NCBI GenBank assembly: GCA_025618425.1
Contig: CM046832.1
Coordinates: forward strand, 75,173,297 to 75,237,296
Length of the DNA stretch: 64,000 nt
DNA from: Heliocidaris tuberculata
Taxonomy: Eukaryota > Echinodermata > Echinoidea > Camarodonta > Echinometridae
Direction: 5' to 3'
Shown here: one piece after another, positions 12,349 through 25,444 of the stretch
Numbering within the stretch: position 1 is the first letter of the stretch
Layout: every line of letters begins with the position of its first letter
Program-made: the position numbers and the translations under genes
The notes under the pieces: model-generated
The model's database searches: none
Told to the model about the DNA's origin: nothing
Seen by the model: the letters and a program-made list of their open reading frames with translations, nothing else

Positions 12349-14319
12349 ATACCATTTTCACTTGCAAAATTGCTATTAGCTCACTGATGATTGACAGATG
12401 ATGTCACAGGGGGAAAGTGATCTGGAGGATTTTTTAAGTGGGTAGAGCTTAGCAGGTTTTAGAAAATTATTTCAAAAAATATTTATAAATCTATGAAACA
12501 TATTCAGAAGTTTAAATACCAAAACATGAGATGTATGTACGACTGCACACCAACAGGTATCAACTTGCATTTGGATGGCAGGGGCTTAGTAGCAAGAGTA
12601 CATGATTTGCAAATTATCACAACACTGACAGCAGTAATCCTACATTGACATCTTGTGATAAACAAGGCTAATATTAACCTTATTACATACACTACAAGAC
12701 TTGACACTTTGTAGTTGTGATTTTGTTTTGCTGCCAAAAAATAAATTTGGTTTAGATTCAATCCAAAATAATTTCATAAAATCATGCCATGCCTCAAAAT
12801 AATTCATGAATATATGCGACTGCAATGCGTATGAAAAATGTTACACTATCATGCAAGATTGTTGCCATACGTTGGTAGCAAATTAACAGGCCTACATTAG
12901 GCCATGTACATGTAGCTAAATGCTAGATTATAATATATGTTCAGGTAGTCATTGATGAAGTCCAAAACCATGAATGTTGTTATTCCCTTCTGTTTGGAAG
13001 ATGAAATTTGCTTTGAATAATGTTTGTGTGAGGTAAAGCAGCAGTTTACTGAGTGGTCGTTTGTAAGATGTAAAGATGCCACGCTTATCGATTCTCCTAA
13101 AGGCCAAAGCAATCGGACAACTCCAAGTAGGTGTACCCTAAAACAATGTTGCCGCCAGGTTTGGGGTAAGCGCGAGTACCACTACTGACTTACTGAGATG
13201 TAAACATTTCCCATTAAAAGAAGGGGAGAGAGAGAAAAAAATTGTATGTGTTCATTGTTTTGTCATTAATTTGGATGGAATGTTTTTTGTTGTTGTAGAG
13301 AAAGTGTGTTTACACTGTTTGCATGCATGGTTGAGTGTTTGTTTGAGGTGAAACCTGGAAAAGTTACAAATCTTGTATGAAAGTAAACTAAAAATGCATA
13401 ATTAATCCAAAATTAAAATGACCAGGCTTAAAATTATTCCAAACAGCTTTCATCCACATAATGCAGATGAGAATACATCATGTGTGGACTTTCGCACATC
13501 ACCGCATCAACATCATTCAAACTCAATCCATCCTCAAAACAAACAGGAATTCCTATTGAAAACAACAAATTTTGCAACATTTCTTTTTTTATCTTGCTGC
13601 ATATTCAGAAAGAAGCACATTTCATGATTGCATTTATAAGGCATTTCAAATGACACACCATTGTAAAGAGAAATAATCAAGCTTTCTAATGACACCAAAT
13701 TCATGTATGATGTTATTGTTAATGCAACACAAGATATATTATCCCTCATACTTGAATTGCAGAGCTTTTTTTGAGGGGTTTATATCAAAATGCATCCCAT
13801 TATATTTATGAAATACAAGCATGGTTTCATGTTTCAGTCTGATGGCTGCAATTCAACATAAAGTTCGTTCTTATATTTTGCACTTTTTCAACAATAACTA
13901 CAGCAAACTTATAAACTGACATGCATTTTTTCAGTCTGCATCTTTTTGGTATAAGCTGTCGTGTAGATCTAATGTTAGTTCATTTGATGGTATTTTTCTC
14001 TTCTACACTGTAAGTTCTATGTCGTACATGTATGTAGATGATGTGGAAGTCTACTGTACATATGTACCGTTACAGTAAATTTCTGAATTTGGCAACAAAA
14101 GCAAAATGCCCAAATTCCAATCATTTCATCATGTTCATGATTGTTGTTTCTTGCCATATAGTATTATACTGAGGATGCTGGGAAGGTTGACAAATGTCAT
14201 TTATTCCTTCTTATTTCTTTCTTTTTTTAATCCCAAAGCAAAGGTTAAACATAACATAGGCCTATATATATTTCTGTTCACTGTCTGTGTAACTCTAATT
14301 AAAGTTTGAACATCTACAT
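12349..14319. other. non-coding AT-rich stretch
   Basis: No gene or clear repeat recognised. Confidence 0.4.
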
Positions 14320-14700
14320 GTTGATCCAGTGTCCGAACACTTTTTTCAGAAAATCAACGACAGCAAATAAAATATCAAACGAATATCTGTCAAACTTACA
14401 AAATGAATGCTCAAAGTCCTACATGTACAGAAAAAGAACTAGGTGGAATTTTAAAAAGACAACGTAGATTTAATACGATATTCCCTTCCGAGTGAACCCC
14501 TTCCCAACGACGCGGCATTTTGGTCCCTTGAAAAAGGTACTGTATTACCGAACGTGTGAAACCTATGGGAAAAAGACACAACCTTTGTTCAATAGTGTGG
14601 TTTTCATACGCGTAATCCCACGCGTATGAAAACCCATTTTAGGCGCTTAACTGTACACGTTCGGTAATACAATCTGTTCGGAATTACAATCCTTGACTAT
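14320..14700 (+). mobile_element. hairpin-bearing interspersed repeat, copy A
   Basis: About 380 bp shared, in inverse orientation, with 53241-53605. It begins TTGATCCAGTGTCCGAACAC and ends TGTTCGGAATTACAATCC...TTGACTAT. CCGAACA/TGTTCGG act as short inverted ends. Inside, a perfect 16-bp inverted pair GTATTACCGAACGTGT (14543) and ACACGTTCGGTAATAC (14655) encloses a hairpin TTTTCATACGCG/CGCGTATGAAAA. Confidence 0.8.
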
Positions 14701-15097
14701 ATGATGTACATTGTACAAAGCAATATAGCAATATAGCAATGATGTAAGTCAGATCAAACAGACTACAGCTCACAAGCCATGCCAAGCCAAGCAAGCCAAC
14801 ATGAGCAGGTGGTCTATTTTCAGTTACATACATGTAGAGCAGGTAAAAACGACTAGATCTACACACAGAGCGAAGCTAAGTATGGGGTGTTCACCGTCCA
14901 TGAACGGGGTGCAGAGCGGGTGCAGACAGGGTAGTGTGGTACGTAACGTAAGACCGCTCGCTGCCAGGAACTTTTGAACTCGCTTTCGAAACTTCGTTAA
15001 TTATTACACCATTTCGGTCCAAAGTCATTCACAATTCCACTGATCTTGACCTAAACAACAACAGTATGATTAAACAGGATATGTTACCTAAACTTAC

Positions 15098-15162
15098 CTC
15101 AATATACGATCGGAATGCACAACATTAGAGTTCACGGGCTCGTCATTGGATTCAGAAGTCAT
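15098..15162 (-). CDS. candidate coding exon with consensus donor (unrecognised)
   Basis: On the minus strand an ATG at 15160-15162 opens 21 codons (MTSESNDEPVNSNVVHSDRI, then L) that run into GAG followed by GTAAGT at 15092-15097, a consensus donor. Coding-like composition and moderate CpG set it apart from its surroundings. No downstream exon could be found within the window, the ATG context is weak (T at -3), and the family is not recognised. It could be a first exon with a long intron or a chance match. Confidence 0.25.
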
Positions 15163-15612
15163 GCAATTTACGGTGTAGGTATACAATGGCATGCATACAC
15201 TACATAAGAAACTGGTAGTGGCAGGCCCACTGGTTCGTGCCCATTCAGCATGAACGGTGGTAGAGATTCACACAGAACAAATTGTAAACGATGGTAAACA
15301 TTGAGTGGTACATGTACTTTAAAAACAAAACTCATATCTACCCAGAAAATGGGCGTGGGGGGGGGGGGGGTGGCATCCCACACCCCACTCAATATTGTTG
15401 AAAATGTACGAAACTGAAGACTCTAGTTACCCTTTAATTACTTTTTCTTTTTTTTTTCTTATTATTATCAACTCTGTATACCCCTGGGTCTAGTCAGGCA
15501 TTAACTCCCAGTAGGCCTATACCACAGACTCCATACAAACTTTCTTATCGATTGCTCATTCAGAAGTCTAATAGCCTTTCTTGTAAAAGTTTTGCTTCCG
15601 TCTGTCTCGTCT

Positions 15613-15634
15613 CCCCCCCCCCCCCTTCTCTCTC

Positions 15635-15676
<42 letters not shown>
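15613..15676. repeat. poly-C then (CT)n tract
   Basis: A run of Cs followed by a nearly pure CT microsatellite. Confidence 0.95.
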
Positions 15677-15678
<2 letters not shown>

Positions 15679-16558
15679 GTTTTGCTTTAATTTTTCGTTT
15701 CTATCCATGATTATGAATCTTCAAAAAGAAAATATTCTCAGGGAGACGAGTAAACCTGCTAACTCATGCAGTTTTCTAAAGGCCCATGCAAGTAAATCAA
15801 ATTGAGGAGTTTATGTACCTTTGTGATAAAATGAAATGGAAGCGCTCGCTATTTTTAACGAGGTCTACCATACCATTACAGGTCGTCTAGTTTCCCGCTA
15901 CATCGTGTTTAGAACGGTGCTTCTCCATCGCAATAATTGCTAAAGCGTGTCTGGAGTCACGAAAGGCGATACTTTGCTCTCACAAAATATTACTCACGAG
16001 ATTGATTAAAGTTATATGCAGATGATGATATTGCATGAGAGTAATGGAAAAGCCGTGTTAAAAGGTTTTGTGGTGTGTTTGACATTGTAAAAACATCGAT
16101 TCTGCACTCAGGAACAGGTTGGTGTTTCTTTACTAGCTGTTCAAGGGAGAAATTCGCCCCCCCCCCCCCTCCGACAAATTTATGACTTAAAAAGAATTTA
16201 GAATAAACTTCTCAGTTAGGAATGGTATAGTTTGAATAACAAATAATAATAATAATTATCATTATTATTATTGAAAGTAGGCCTATGCATTGAAATTGAA
16301 AAGAATGACATTTGATAAACATCAGCTTGCTCTTGAAAATCCCCAAAATATGTATATTGTCCCACTATTCATCTGCGTCAATCTGTCATCTCAATCTGCC
16401 ATGCATTCTAGTAACCCTGTTTCAACAGTAACATATATGAAGATAATTTTTTGGAGATGCGGCACCCCCTTCTTTATGAAAAACGTCCACCAGCCCGCTA
16501 TCATCAGCTAACCAGTGCTTTCCTATATCTCTCACTTCGGATATAAGCATTTACCCCC

Positions 16559-16589
<31 letters not shown>

Positions 16590-17699
16590 ACCCTTGATGT
16601 CAAGGTCTGGATATATTGTGTATATCCATTATACCAATATACCAGGAGACAACTAGACGAAAAGACAGAGTGAATCAATCGTGAAAGCTTGTAAATATTT
16701 TCAAAGGGGCCTTGGCTGTTAGAGTGGAGGGATGGACATGTTGGACTCATCAAATCAGTTTGAGGAATCCGCTAGAGTTAGGTTCTGTTGTATTTGACAT
16801 TATTAAACCATGAAACCAGTTGTAACTTTTTGCGGTAATATACTTAGGCTGGTATAACTGGCATTATGGAACCATGATGGAACAATAAAACGAGTTCAAA
16901 GCCTCGGCTTGTGTATATTGTGAGCAGTGGCGTATCTAGACATTGGCTTGAGAGGGGGGGGGGGTGACGGCATCCAAGCCAATAGTGATTCATGTAGTAA
17001 TTCAACAACAAAAAATCGAGAATTAATTTGCAGTCCGGGCTAGATCGAGGGCTACAGGGGTGACTAATGTTCCTTCCATCCATCTCTTCTTAATGTATAA
17101 AAATATGAAATTATTATAATTATTTCTATATTTATTGTTGTGTCATTAGGAATAGAATAATATTGAATTAATTCTGGACCGTCCACTTCCTTTCGATTGG
17201 TAGTTTTCGAAGAAGTGCATTCTTTACAATTCATGGATAATCATTCTATTAATCAGGTTTGAAGATGTTTCATATAATGATTTCATGCATGTATGGATAT
17301 AAAATGTCCTTCATATTTTGAGCATATATGGGCATCATTTGTTAAACGATGTGTGCCCCATGGTGTTGATAAAATCTTTCACTATATTATTACTCCAAAA
17401 AGCATACATCCCTAGGCTGGACTCGACATACATTTGCCTTGCAAGTGCTATAAGCCACACTTAAGCTCCCTATTATCAACCCCCCCCCCCCCCTGTTTTG
17501 AAATCAGCACTGTAAATAAATCGAACACCAATCGATCCTGATATCGACTTGACCTGACGATGTCGACTTTCTTGTAATCACTAGTCAAACTGTCACACTC
17601 GGTTGATATCGGGAACAAGGACCGTGTCTTCGTCAAGCTTCGCTGTCATCGAGAACGTGATAGCGAAATGGAGAGGGAAACAGGAAACAAATTCAGAAA
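15677..17699. other. non-coding with several homopolymer and dinucleotide tracts
   Basis: Poly-C at about 16157-16170 and 17480-17493, poly-C plus (CA)n at 16554-16590, poly-G at about 16955-16964, and an ATT/AAT hairpin at 16243-16273. No gene recognised. Confidence 0.5.
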
Positions 17700-18014
17700 G
17701 AGAAAGATGAAAGAGAGAGAAAGAGAGAGAGAGAGAGAGATACAAAACAACATTATAATAAATCAATAAACAAAAACAGTTTACTGTTCACATATTTGCA
17801 CTTTGAAGGTTGGATATTGAAATTGAAGTTTGTAAAAACAGGAAGTACTTGGCTGAAAGGGAACAGAGAGGAGAGGGATCAGGAAAGAGTGGGAGAAAGG
17901 GGTAAACGAGAAGAAGGAAGTGAACAAAAGAGAAAAGAATCGAAGGTAAGGAGCAGGGTGAAGAGGAGAGAAAGAAAGAAAGAGAGAGAGAGAGAGAGGG
18001 AGAGGAAGGGGTAG
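17700..18014. repeat. purine-rich (GA)n tracts
   Basis: GA microsatellites at 17712-17740 and 17965-18008, joined by A/G-biased sequence. The apparent Arg/Glu-rich open frame is a by-product of the repeat. Confidence 0.85.
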
Positions 18015-19389
18015 AGATAGTGTCAGTCAGGTATGAAAATCTGGTGCATGAAATTAGAAATGTTGATCATTTCGTTATGCTGAGATATTGACGATGATTG
18101 TATTTATGATTACAAAAATTGCAAGGCATCATAAACTTACAATTTTACAGAGAGTAGGAAGGTAAAATACGATCGACATATTTATCACTGCAAAAGAATA
18201 AAAGAATGTACATAGAAATATATACATATTTTAAATATGAGCAATACACAAACAATATCCAAGTATCACAATAAAATGTTATTTTCAAGTTCATAAATTT
18301 TCATTTACTTTTAATTTATTGTTTAAGAGATCAGACCAATACGTAATGCAGTGGAATCAATTTTGTTCAATTGATATTCGGGTAAAGCTCCAATTTGTCA
18401 AAAGCTCCAACTATTGTCAAAGAAAAAAGAATGAATATGAACAACTTCAATAGGTGGCGCTATTAACGATCACGTTGTGGTCTCTATACTGGGTCGGGAA
18501 GAAGAAGTCTAGAACCTGATCCGACAATCACTGAACATGACTGAAGTGACATTTGTACTTTCTTATATGTTTACTTCGTCACATACAGGGTTAAGGACTT
18601 TCCCACAAATTTCTTATCCAAATCAGGGAATCTCCCTTCCATACAAAACACCTTGTGTCCTCGTGATGTGGCTCAGTGCTTCATTCCTAAAACTTTCTTC
18701 CAAAATTTCCCGGGCCCGGGGGTAAAGTAAAACACTTAAGCCTATATTCTTTCAAAAGTGAATAAGTGTATTAATCACCAGGCAACTATTTATCCCGCAA
18801 ATCTCAAAGCTTTCTTTCTTAACCGGAAGCTCTCAGTTGTTGTTGTATATGAAATATTCTAACAATGCCCTGTACCAAAATAAAAATATCTGTCATAAAC
18901 GGTCCTCAGGAATGGTCTCGAAGAACGATGCAAAGTTTGCATAATTATATTCTCATTTACCTTAGCAATTATTACCAATCCGTTCATTTGGGGGAATCTC
19001 GACGATTTTACTATAAAGGGAGGAGGGGGGGGGGGGGGGGGGGAGCTGATCATTAAGATTATTCACTTTTACGTTATCCTGTGTTCAATGGAGCTGTCCT
19101 GCAAATCACAGAAACATGACAGCTTCAGTTTAATTTTCTACTTTATTTGAATTAAGTCCGACTTCAAGAATCTTCATCAATAATATCATGAACATTCTCA
19201 CTTCGCAAAGAAATTTGATACAATTGTAAATTAATGTAAATACACCAGAAGTGAGTAGGAAGCGGTATACCCCTCCCATCCTCAGAAATTAGCGGGGCTT
19301 GAAATTAGGGCTTAAAACCTTATAGGTTGATTACCTACGAGTAAGGGTTTTGCTTTCCTAGCAGTAAGGTAAAATTTATGGGGGTAACC
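18015..19389. other. non-coding; poly-G run near 19026-19043
   Basis: No gene recognised. CCCGGGCCCGGGGG lies at 18708-18721. Confidence 0.4.
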
Positions 19390-20025
19390 TCGCTAGTCAT
19401 AAGGACCGCTAGTCATAATGACCCCTATTCATAAGGACCACTATCCATAACGCATGACTAAATGAATATCGGTCCTTTATAAATAGCAGCCCTTATAAAT
19501 AACGAGCAAACCATAGACAAATTACCTCGTTATTCACAAGGACTGCCATTCATAAGGACCGCTATAACGCGTGACTAAATGAATAGCAGTCCTTTATAAA
19601 TAGCAGTCCTTATAGTGAGTGAACCATAGACAAATTACCTCGTTATTCACAAGGACTGCCATTCATAAGGACTACCATTCATAAGGACCGCTATTCATAA
19701 GGACTGCTATCCATAATGCATGACTAAATGAATATCGGTCCTTTATAAATAGCAGCCCTTATAAATAACGAGCAAACCATAGACAAATTACCTCGTTATT
19801 CACAAGGACTGCCATTCATAAGGACCGCTATAACGCGTGACTAAATGAATAGCAGTCCTTTATAAATAGCAGTCCTTATAGTGAGTGAACCATAGACAAA
19901 TTACCTCGTTATTCACAAGGACTGCCATTCATAAGGACTACCATTCATAAGGACTGCTATCCATAATGCATGACTAAATGAATATCAGTCCTTCAAAATA
20001 AATAGCAGTCCTTATAGTGAGCAGA
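19390..20025. repeat. higher-order satellite made of hairpin-forming units
   Basis: The block from ATGACTAAATGAATATCGGT recurs at 19454, 19720 and 19970, and a variant GTGACTAAATGAATAGCAGT at 19571 and 19837. This gives a period of about 250-266 bp built of unequal half-units. Within each, CATAAGGACTGCTAT-type words and their complement AATAGCAGTCCTTTATA both occur, so each unit can fold back. A 15-16-bp sub-repeat (CCATTCATAAGGACT) is visible. Confidence 0.9.
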
Positions 20026-20044
20026 CCCCAAATTAATCAGTTAT

Positions 20045-20297
20045 CACCATTATTCACTAATATCATGATCATTTTCATTATCATTATCATCATCAAAATC
20101 AATTCTAATTATTATTATCAATATTATAATCAATCCTAATTATCATTATCTTCATTAACCTCATCTTCATTATCAACTAAATCATTACCATAATCATCAT
20201 CATCATCACATCATTCACTAAAGCCATCATCTTCACCATCCTCATCCTCATCATCATCATCATCATCAATCATCATCATCATCATCATTACCATCAC
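20045..20297. repeat. (ATC)n / AT-rich microsatellite region
   Basis: Trinucleotide TCA/ATC runs, purest at 20230-20290. Confidence 0.9.
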
Positions 20298-21778
20298 AGG
20301 GTAAAAAAGAAAAAAACCATCCCTGTGTGGTATAAGAGTTGTGAAAATGTAAAAAAATGCTTCCTTATGAAATGATTTTCTACTTCAAATAGCACAATGA
20401 TATGTAGACTCCCATTCTAATGTGTCTTATCATGTGCTGAAGCTTTATTTTCCATGGAGAAAAACTCCCTTTTTTCTTAGCTGGCTGTTGCTAACCCGTA
20501 ATAGACAATCACCTATCATCACACTATTATAAACTTCTTCACACTACAGAGAATTATACACACATAAAAAACAGAAAACAACACACACTACACACACCAT
20601 ACCAAATGAAAACATTAAAAAAAAAATCTTTGATTTATGAAGGATGTTTATTCATGCTAAATCATGGACAGCAACAATGTCATGAAAAAACTCCTCCAGA
20701 TAATCTTAATTAATGTTAAATATATTATAATGTATAATTGCCAAACTGAGCATTTCTTCATAAATTCACTGTATAAAAACTGGTATTAAACACCCAAAGA
20801 AACAGCATTCAAAACAAATTCACTTCAGCTTGTTTGAATGAAATCATGTACTTCCAACATATGCAATTATGATAAATCATTAAGATCTCCATTCAAATAA
20901 AATGTGATTTTACTTACACCAGTATGGACTTGGAAAAGACATAGAAATTTATAAAAACCTGTTAAAATACTTTTAATTTCAGAAGAAGATGTTGCTAAGT
21001 CACAAAAACAAATTGCTCAAGTGACTAAAGCGCTAAATATTATATCTTTGAAGAGCTTTGAATATCTATCATCTATTTTATTTTCCTCACTATCAATTTA
21101 TAAATCTATTTCAGTTATCAACCTATCATGATATTATCATTTATTTTCAACATCAATCAAAAGATATACAATTCTTATAATCTTCTTCAATACCAAATAA
21201 ATATTTTACAGATATGATAACTGACCAGAAAAAAAATATTGGTTTCAAGGGCACAAGTTAATGGAATGATACATACATTTAACTTTCAATTAATCAGAAT
21301 ACAAGAATGCTTATTTAATTATTTGAAGACAAAACATTTAAATACAAAACAATTCTAATTGAGAATTTTGCATTTCTATTGTACAGTGAGCACATAAACC
21401 ATCTAATCAAGAGACTGATAGGTCATTCAATGGAGAATTTGGATATTATACATATAAAAACGAAGTCCAGTATAATTGTATATGAAACATATTTGAGGAG
21501 ATGTGAATATACACTTTTTGCAGCACAACAAAAAAAGTTAATATCCACCACTGCAAATATTTATACAAAGGTGAACTTGTGAATATTGAATCAATTTAGT
21601 AAAGCCGTGGCTCAATAAGGTAGGCCTATATCCATTGTCTTTAGCTATGAAAATATAAATAATTGCTGTTCTAATGCCCTGATTCATGCCGTGGTATTGG
21701 GGTTATTGGGGATATTTCATTGGATTTTAAATCATATGGATGATAGTCTCAATTCTTGCCTGAAGCCTATATCCTCAG
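20298..21778. other. AT-rich non-coding stretch
   Basis: No gene recognised. Confidence 0.4.
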
Positions 21779-22102
21779 GGGGGTGTTTCATAAAGCTGTT
21801 CGTAAAGTTACGCACGACTTTACGAATGACTTGTATATGGCAAGCCAAATGTGATTCTCAATAACTTTCAATCGTATACGCTAAAGTTTAAATATGCAGA
21901 CGTAGATCAACATTCTTATTATTAACAAACATTTTTAATGCAAAGTATATTTTTTGCCACAATCTAATTGAGATTATTGGAAATACAGTCATACTTTGTT
22001 AAAACGTCAGGAAAAACTTTGGGCATTTCATTTGGCACTTCATATTCTAGTCGTTCGTAAAGTCATGCGTAACTTTACGAACAGCTTTATGAAACAGCCC
22101 CC
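21779..22102. mobile_element. MITE with GTTTCATAAAGCTGTTCGTA termini
   Basis: The left GGGGGTGTTTCATAAAGCTG...TTCGTAAAGTTACGCACGAC pairs with the right GTCATGCGTAACTTTACGAA...CAGCTTTATGAAACAGCCCC. It is about 324 bp with no coding capacity. Confidence 0.85.
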
Positions 22103-22315
22103 AGGACTCTCTTTCTTGCTTTCTATCCGTTAAGTGTAGTAAATGGATAGAAAGTACCTAGCTGAGAAGTCAAATCACTTGATTAACTTTGTGAAAAATT
22201 GTAAAATCAGTTCAAATGCCAGTGAATTGTGTGCAGTCCTCTAACTACATATATAATTAAGGATATGTGAAAATATGAGAGAAAATGGAACCCGTTTACT
22301 ATCCTAAAAAAGAGA

Positions 22316-22510
22316 AAATCGCGATCAATCGCTAGCGCAAGTCGCTCGGCTTCTTCGCTGCGCTGCAGTCACAAAAACCAAGCACCAGCGCTTGGCGATT
22401 TCAGAGCGGGTTTCCAGCCCGTACGGTATTCTGTGATAGAGCGAGTTATGCCAACCGTAAGAGTTCTTTAGGGTTCGGTGGTACTCTATCCTGACATCAA
22501 TGTTCAATCG
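22316..22510. other. isolated GC- and CpG-rich block
   Basis: Roughly 190 bp with CGCGATCAATCGCTAGCG, CGCTGCGCTGCAG and AGCGCTTGGCG words in an AT-rich background. A 60-codon minus-strand frame starts at ATG in a block that resembles no family known to me. It could be a fragment of a mobile element or a regulatory block. Confidence 0.35.
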
Positions 22511-24881
22511 TTCAAACGACTGATCAGCTTATAAAACTCAGGCGATTCCTGTCTGAGCTAAAGGTTTGCAATTATGATTACAGCATTAGCTGGAACAGTG
22601 ATTTTTTTTTTCAATCCTGGGCAAAGTTAATCAATGCCTTTAAGGTCACAGAGTTCAATAATATGAAAAAGTGCTTTCCTGTTCTTTAACAATAATTTAA
22701 AAAATGATGGCTAGATACTGAATACAAGATTAGACCTTTGTTCTGATGATTGTTACCATTACATTACCCATAATATTATTAATATATAAAAGTTATATTA
22801 GTGTTACTTCTCCAACCCAAAACTTTATTTATAACATAAACTTTACATTACAATCTGACATAAATTATTTGAACATCTGATTACACTCATATTACCAATA
22901 ACAAGACTTTAAATACCAATCAATTCTATAAACTGAAATAATACAGGTCTAAGAAAGAAAAGAAATAGTCTACACTATATTGCACAATAAATGTATACTA
23001 TAAACTGTCTTAAGACTTTCCTTCTTCTGTAAATCATATTGGATACCTGTACAAACAAAATTAAAAGACGGATCTGTTCTTGGAAAACCTTAGGCACAAT
23101 ATGGCTAGGTAAAAATATGAATATAAATATATCACAGATTTGTCTTACTATGATAGCACATAACACACAAGTAGGCCTACACATCACAAGCGAAACTTAA
23201 AAGTTGAGCTCCCTTTGTGTGAACGTGACTATTGTTTCAAGCGAGGGGCAGAAGTCCATCCATTCAATGTTTAAAATGACACAATTTAAGCCCCTTTCAC
23301 CATTCCAAAACTATTTGGTCTTGTGAGGCTTTGATTAAGCCAAGCTCTACAAGCAAATTCAAAACTTCAAACAGACCACTTCACACCTGCCTTACTTTCC
23401 TAAATTAAGCTTTCTGTATTGCCAAGTTCTCGCAGCAAACTGAACTATATGAATTTAGAAAATTCACACTTTATAGGTAAACTGGATATAAAAATATACA
23501 TAATTTACATGTCCATAATTAAAGTCAGTTTAGCCATTTCATCCATATTGACTCAAAGCTATCATTTATTTTATTTAAATTTCAAAGAAAGTAAGAAAGG
23601 ATGAAATAAAATAATAAAATACATGCACGCCAAAATGGTCTGATTATAGTTTTACATATCTATAGACAACAACTTACATTATAAAAAGAAAAAAAATTGA
23701 TAATCAAATGCATGTAGTTTTCATAAGGAGTTTAAAAATCAAATATTAGTATACATAATCTATCAAAAAGGAACTCCATCTGTATAATAATATTTTTTAG
23801 GGAAAGCTATAACTTTCACAAGTTATCAATTGTATACTATATATCAATGTCATTTTTATTTAGGCAAACTAATAATCTCTAACACTTTCTTAAACGATAC
23901 AGACAAAAAACAGAATCTGTAAAATTAAAAAGGGGCAACATTTCTGCATGCTTAAAATATTTGTTATCATATTGTTGATACATAAACTAAAGTTCTCGAT
24001 GTAACAATTAATTTTTGGAGATTAGAAATGATGTTTCCCACTGTTTGAAATGATTTTCTAGAGGGCTGAAAGAGAAATATTTCCTTCTTTAAATGGGCAA
24101 AGGAAAATATAATAATATGCCATTTGACTACATGATACCAATTTGAAGGGTTTTCTTATACTGATATGAACTCTAAGTTGTCCACTGATTTTGATCAATT
24201 TCATCTTTCTTTTCATATTGTATTGTAAAACAAAATATTGATGTCAATGTCAATGAAGTTTCTAAATAAAATACCAAATACCATACGGCATATGTAGCCA
24301 GCATGTAATATGTAGCATTCCGTGTAAAAAGTGTTCTGTTTGCACTTATGATTATGTACATACAATATGACTAATAAATAAATGCATTGCATACATGCTT
24401 TGTATATGTAACCCCAGCACCAATGTGAAATCTGTACATGAATAAATTACCCTAATTATTAGGTAGTTAAAGCACACTCTACAAACTGACTAACACTGGA
24501 CTTTGAAAGAAATTGAAATAAGATTAGATATGAATGTCAAAATTGAAAATTCTTTTCATCTGATATTCAGAATTGTCATATGATGAGGAAAAGCCTGATC
24601 AGCTGTACATCATGGTTGCCTCATATCAGTCACATGACTTGCCACCGACTTGTAGCCAATTCAGCCTTTTCTCAGATCAACAAACCATTCAGGGTCTCAA
24701 TCAAATACACTTATCAATTCTTGAAATTTGGTTTGTAATCCTATATACAGCAATTTCTTTCAAAATCTAGTTGTAGTCATTTCACAAGGTGTGTAGGGGG
24801 TCTGGGAGCCCCAACACATTGGAACTTTTTCTATTTTCAAGGTGGAACTCCCATATCCTACACCATAAATTTCTCCAGTAA
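22511..24881. other. AT-rich non-coding stretch
   Basis: No convincing gene. An acceptor-like TGATATTCAG precedes an open frame near 24570-24770, but there is no donor and the frame lacks recognisable motifs. Confidence 0.4.
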
Positions 24882-25075
24882 TACTGTAAAACCAGAAATT
24901 TTCGCGTGCATGAAACTTTCACAAATTCGCAAAAGTTTCATGCCGCAAAATAATAAAATCACAATTGAAACAACATAAAATTATTGCAATTCGTGAAAAT
25001 TTCTTGCTGCAAAATTGGCTGTCATTAACAATTTGTGAAAGTTTGATGTCATGAAAGTTTCTGGTTTGACAGTAT
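24882..25075. mobile_element. MITE with TACTGTAAAACCAGAAA termini
   Basis: TACTGTAAAACCAGAAATTT at the left pairs with AAAGTTTCTGGTTTGACAGTA at the right. Several CATGAAACTTTCACAAAT-type words in both orientations fill the interior. TA at both borders suggests Tc1/mariner origin. Confidence 0.8.
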
Positions 25076-25094
25076 ACTATTATGATTTGTATCA

Positions 25095-25440
25095 AGGGTT
25101 TTCAGATAACGGGTATCTCACAATTTGTAAAAAAGTACCCGGATGACCATGCAATATCTCAATTGATTTGGGGTGCGTGAATGCGTGAAAAGGCAGATAC
25201 GCATTTAAATATGCTAAGGCCAAGACAATAACGTATGGGCATAGCCCTAGCAAGATGCTTTGGTAAGGACAAAATGTTTTTCTCTGTGTGTTTCAGGTGC
25301 AAGTTAATTAAAAAACATAAGGACATGTAATGGTGAAAATTGAGGTACTAGGTTTCATATTGAATGACTTTTCTTTCATGAGACACAAGGGTATATCGCA
25401 CTTGCTTTGAAAATATTTCACTTGTCGCTCCGACCTGTGA
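25095..25440 (+). repeat. dispersed repeat, copy 1 (second copy at 44895-45250)
   Basis: Shared blocks include AAAAACATAAGGACAT, AATGGTGAAAAT, ACTAGGT and ACACAAG/GGGTATATCGCACT followed by GCTTTGAAAATAT, in the same order and orientation as the copy in BicD intron 1. Confidence 0.75.
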
Positions 25441-25444
25441 AATA

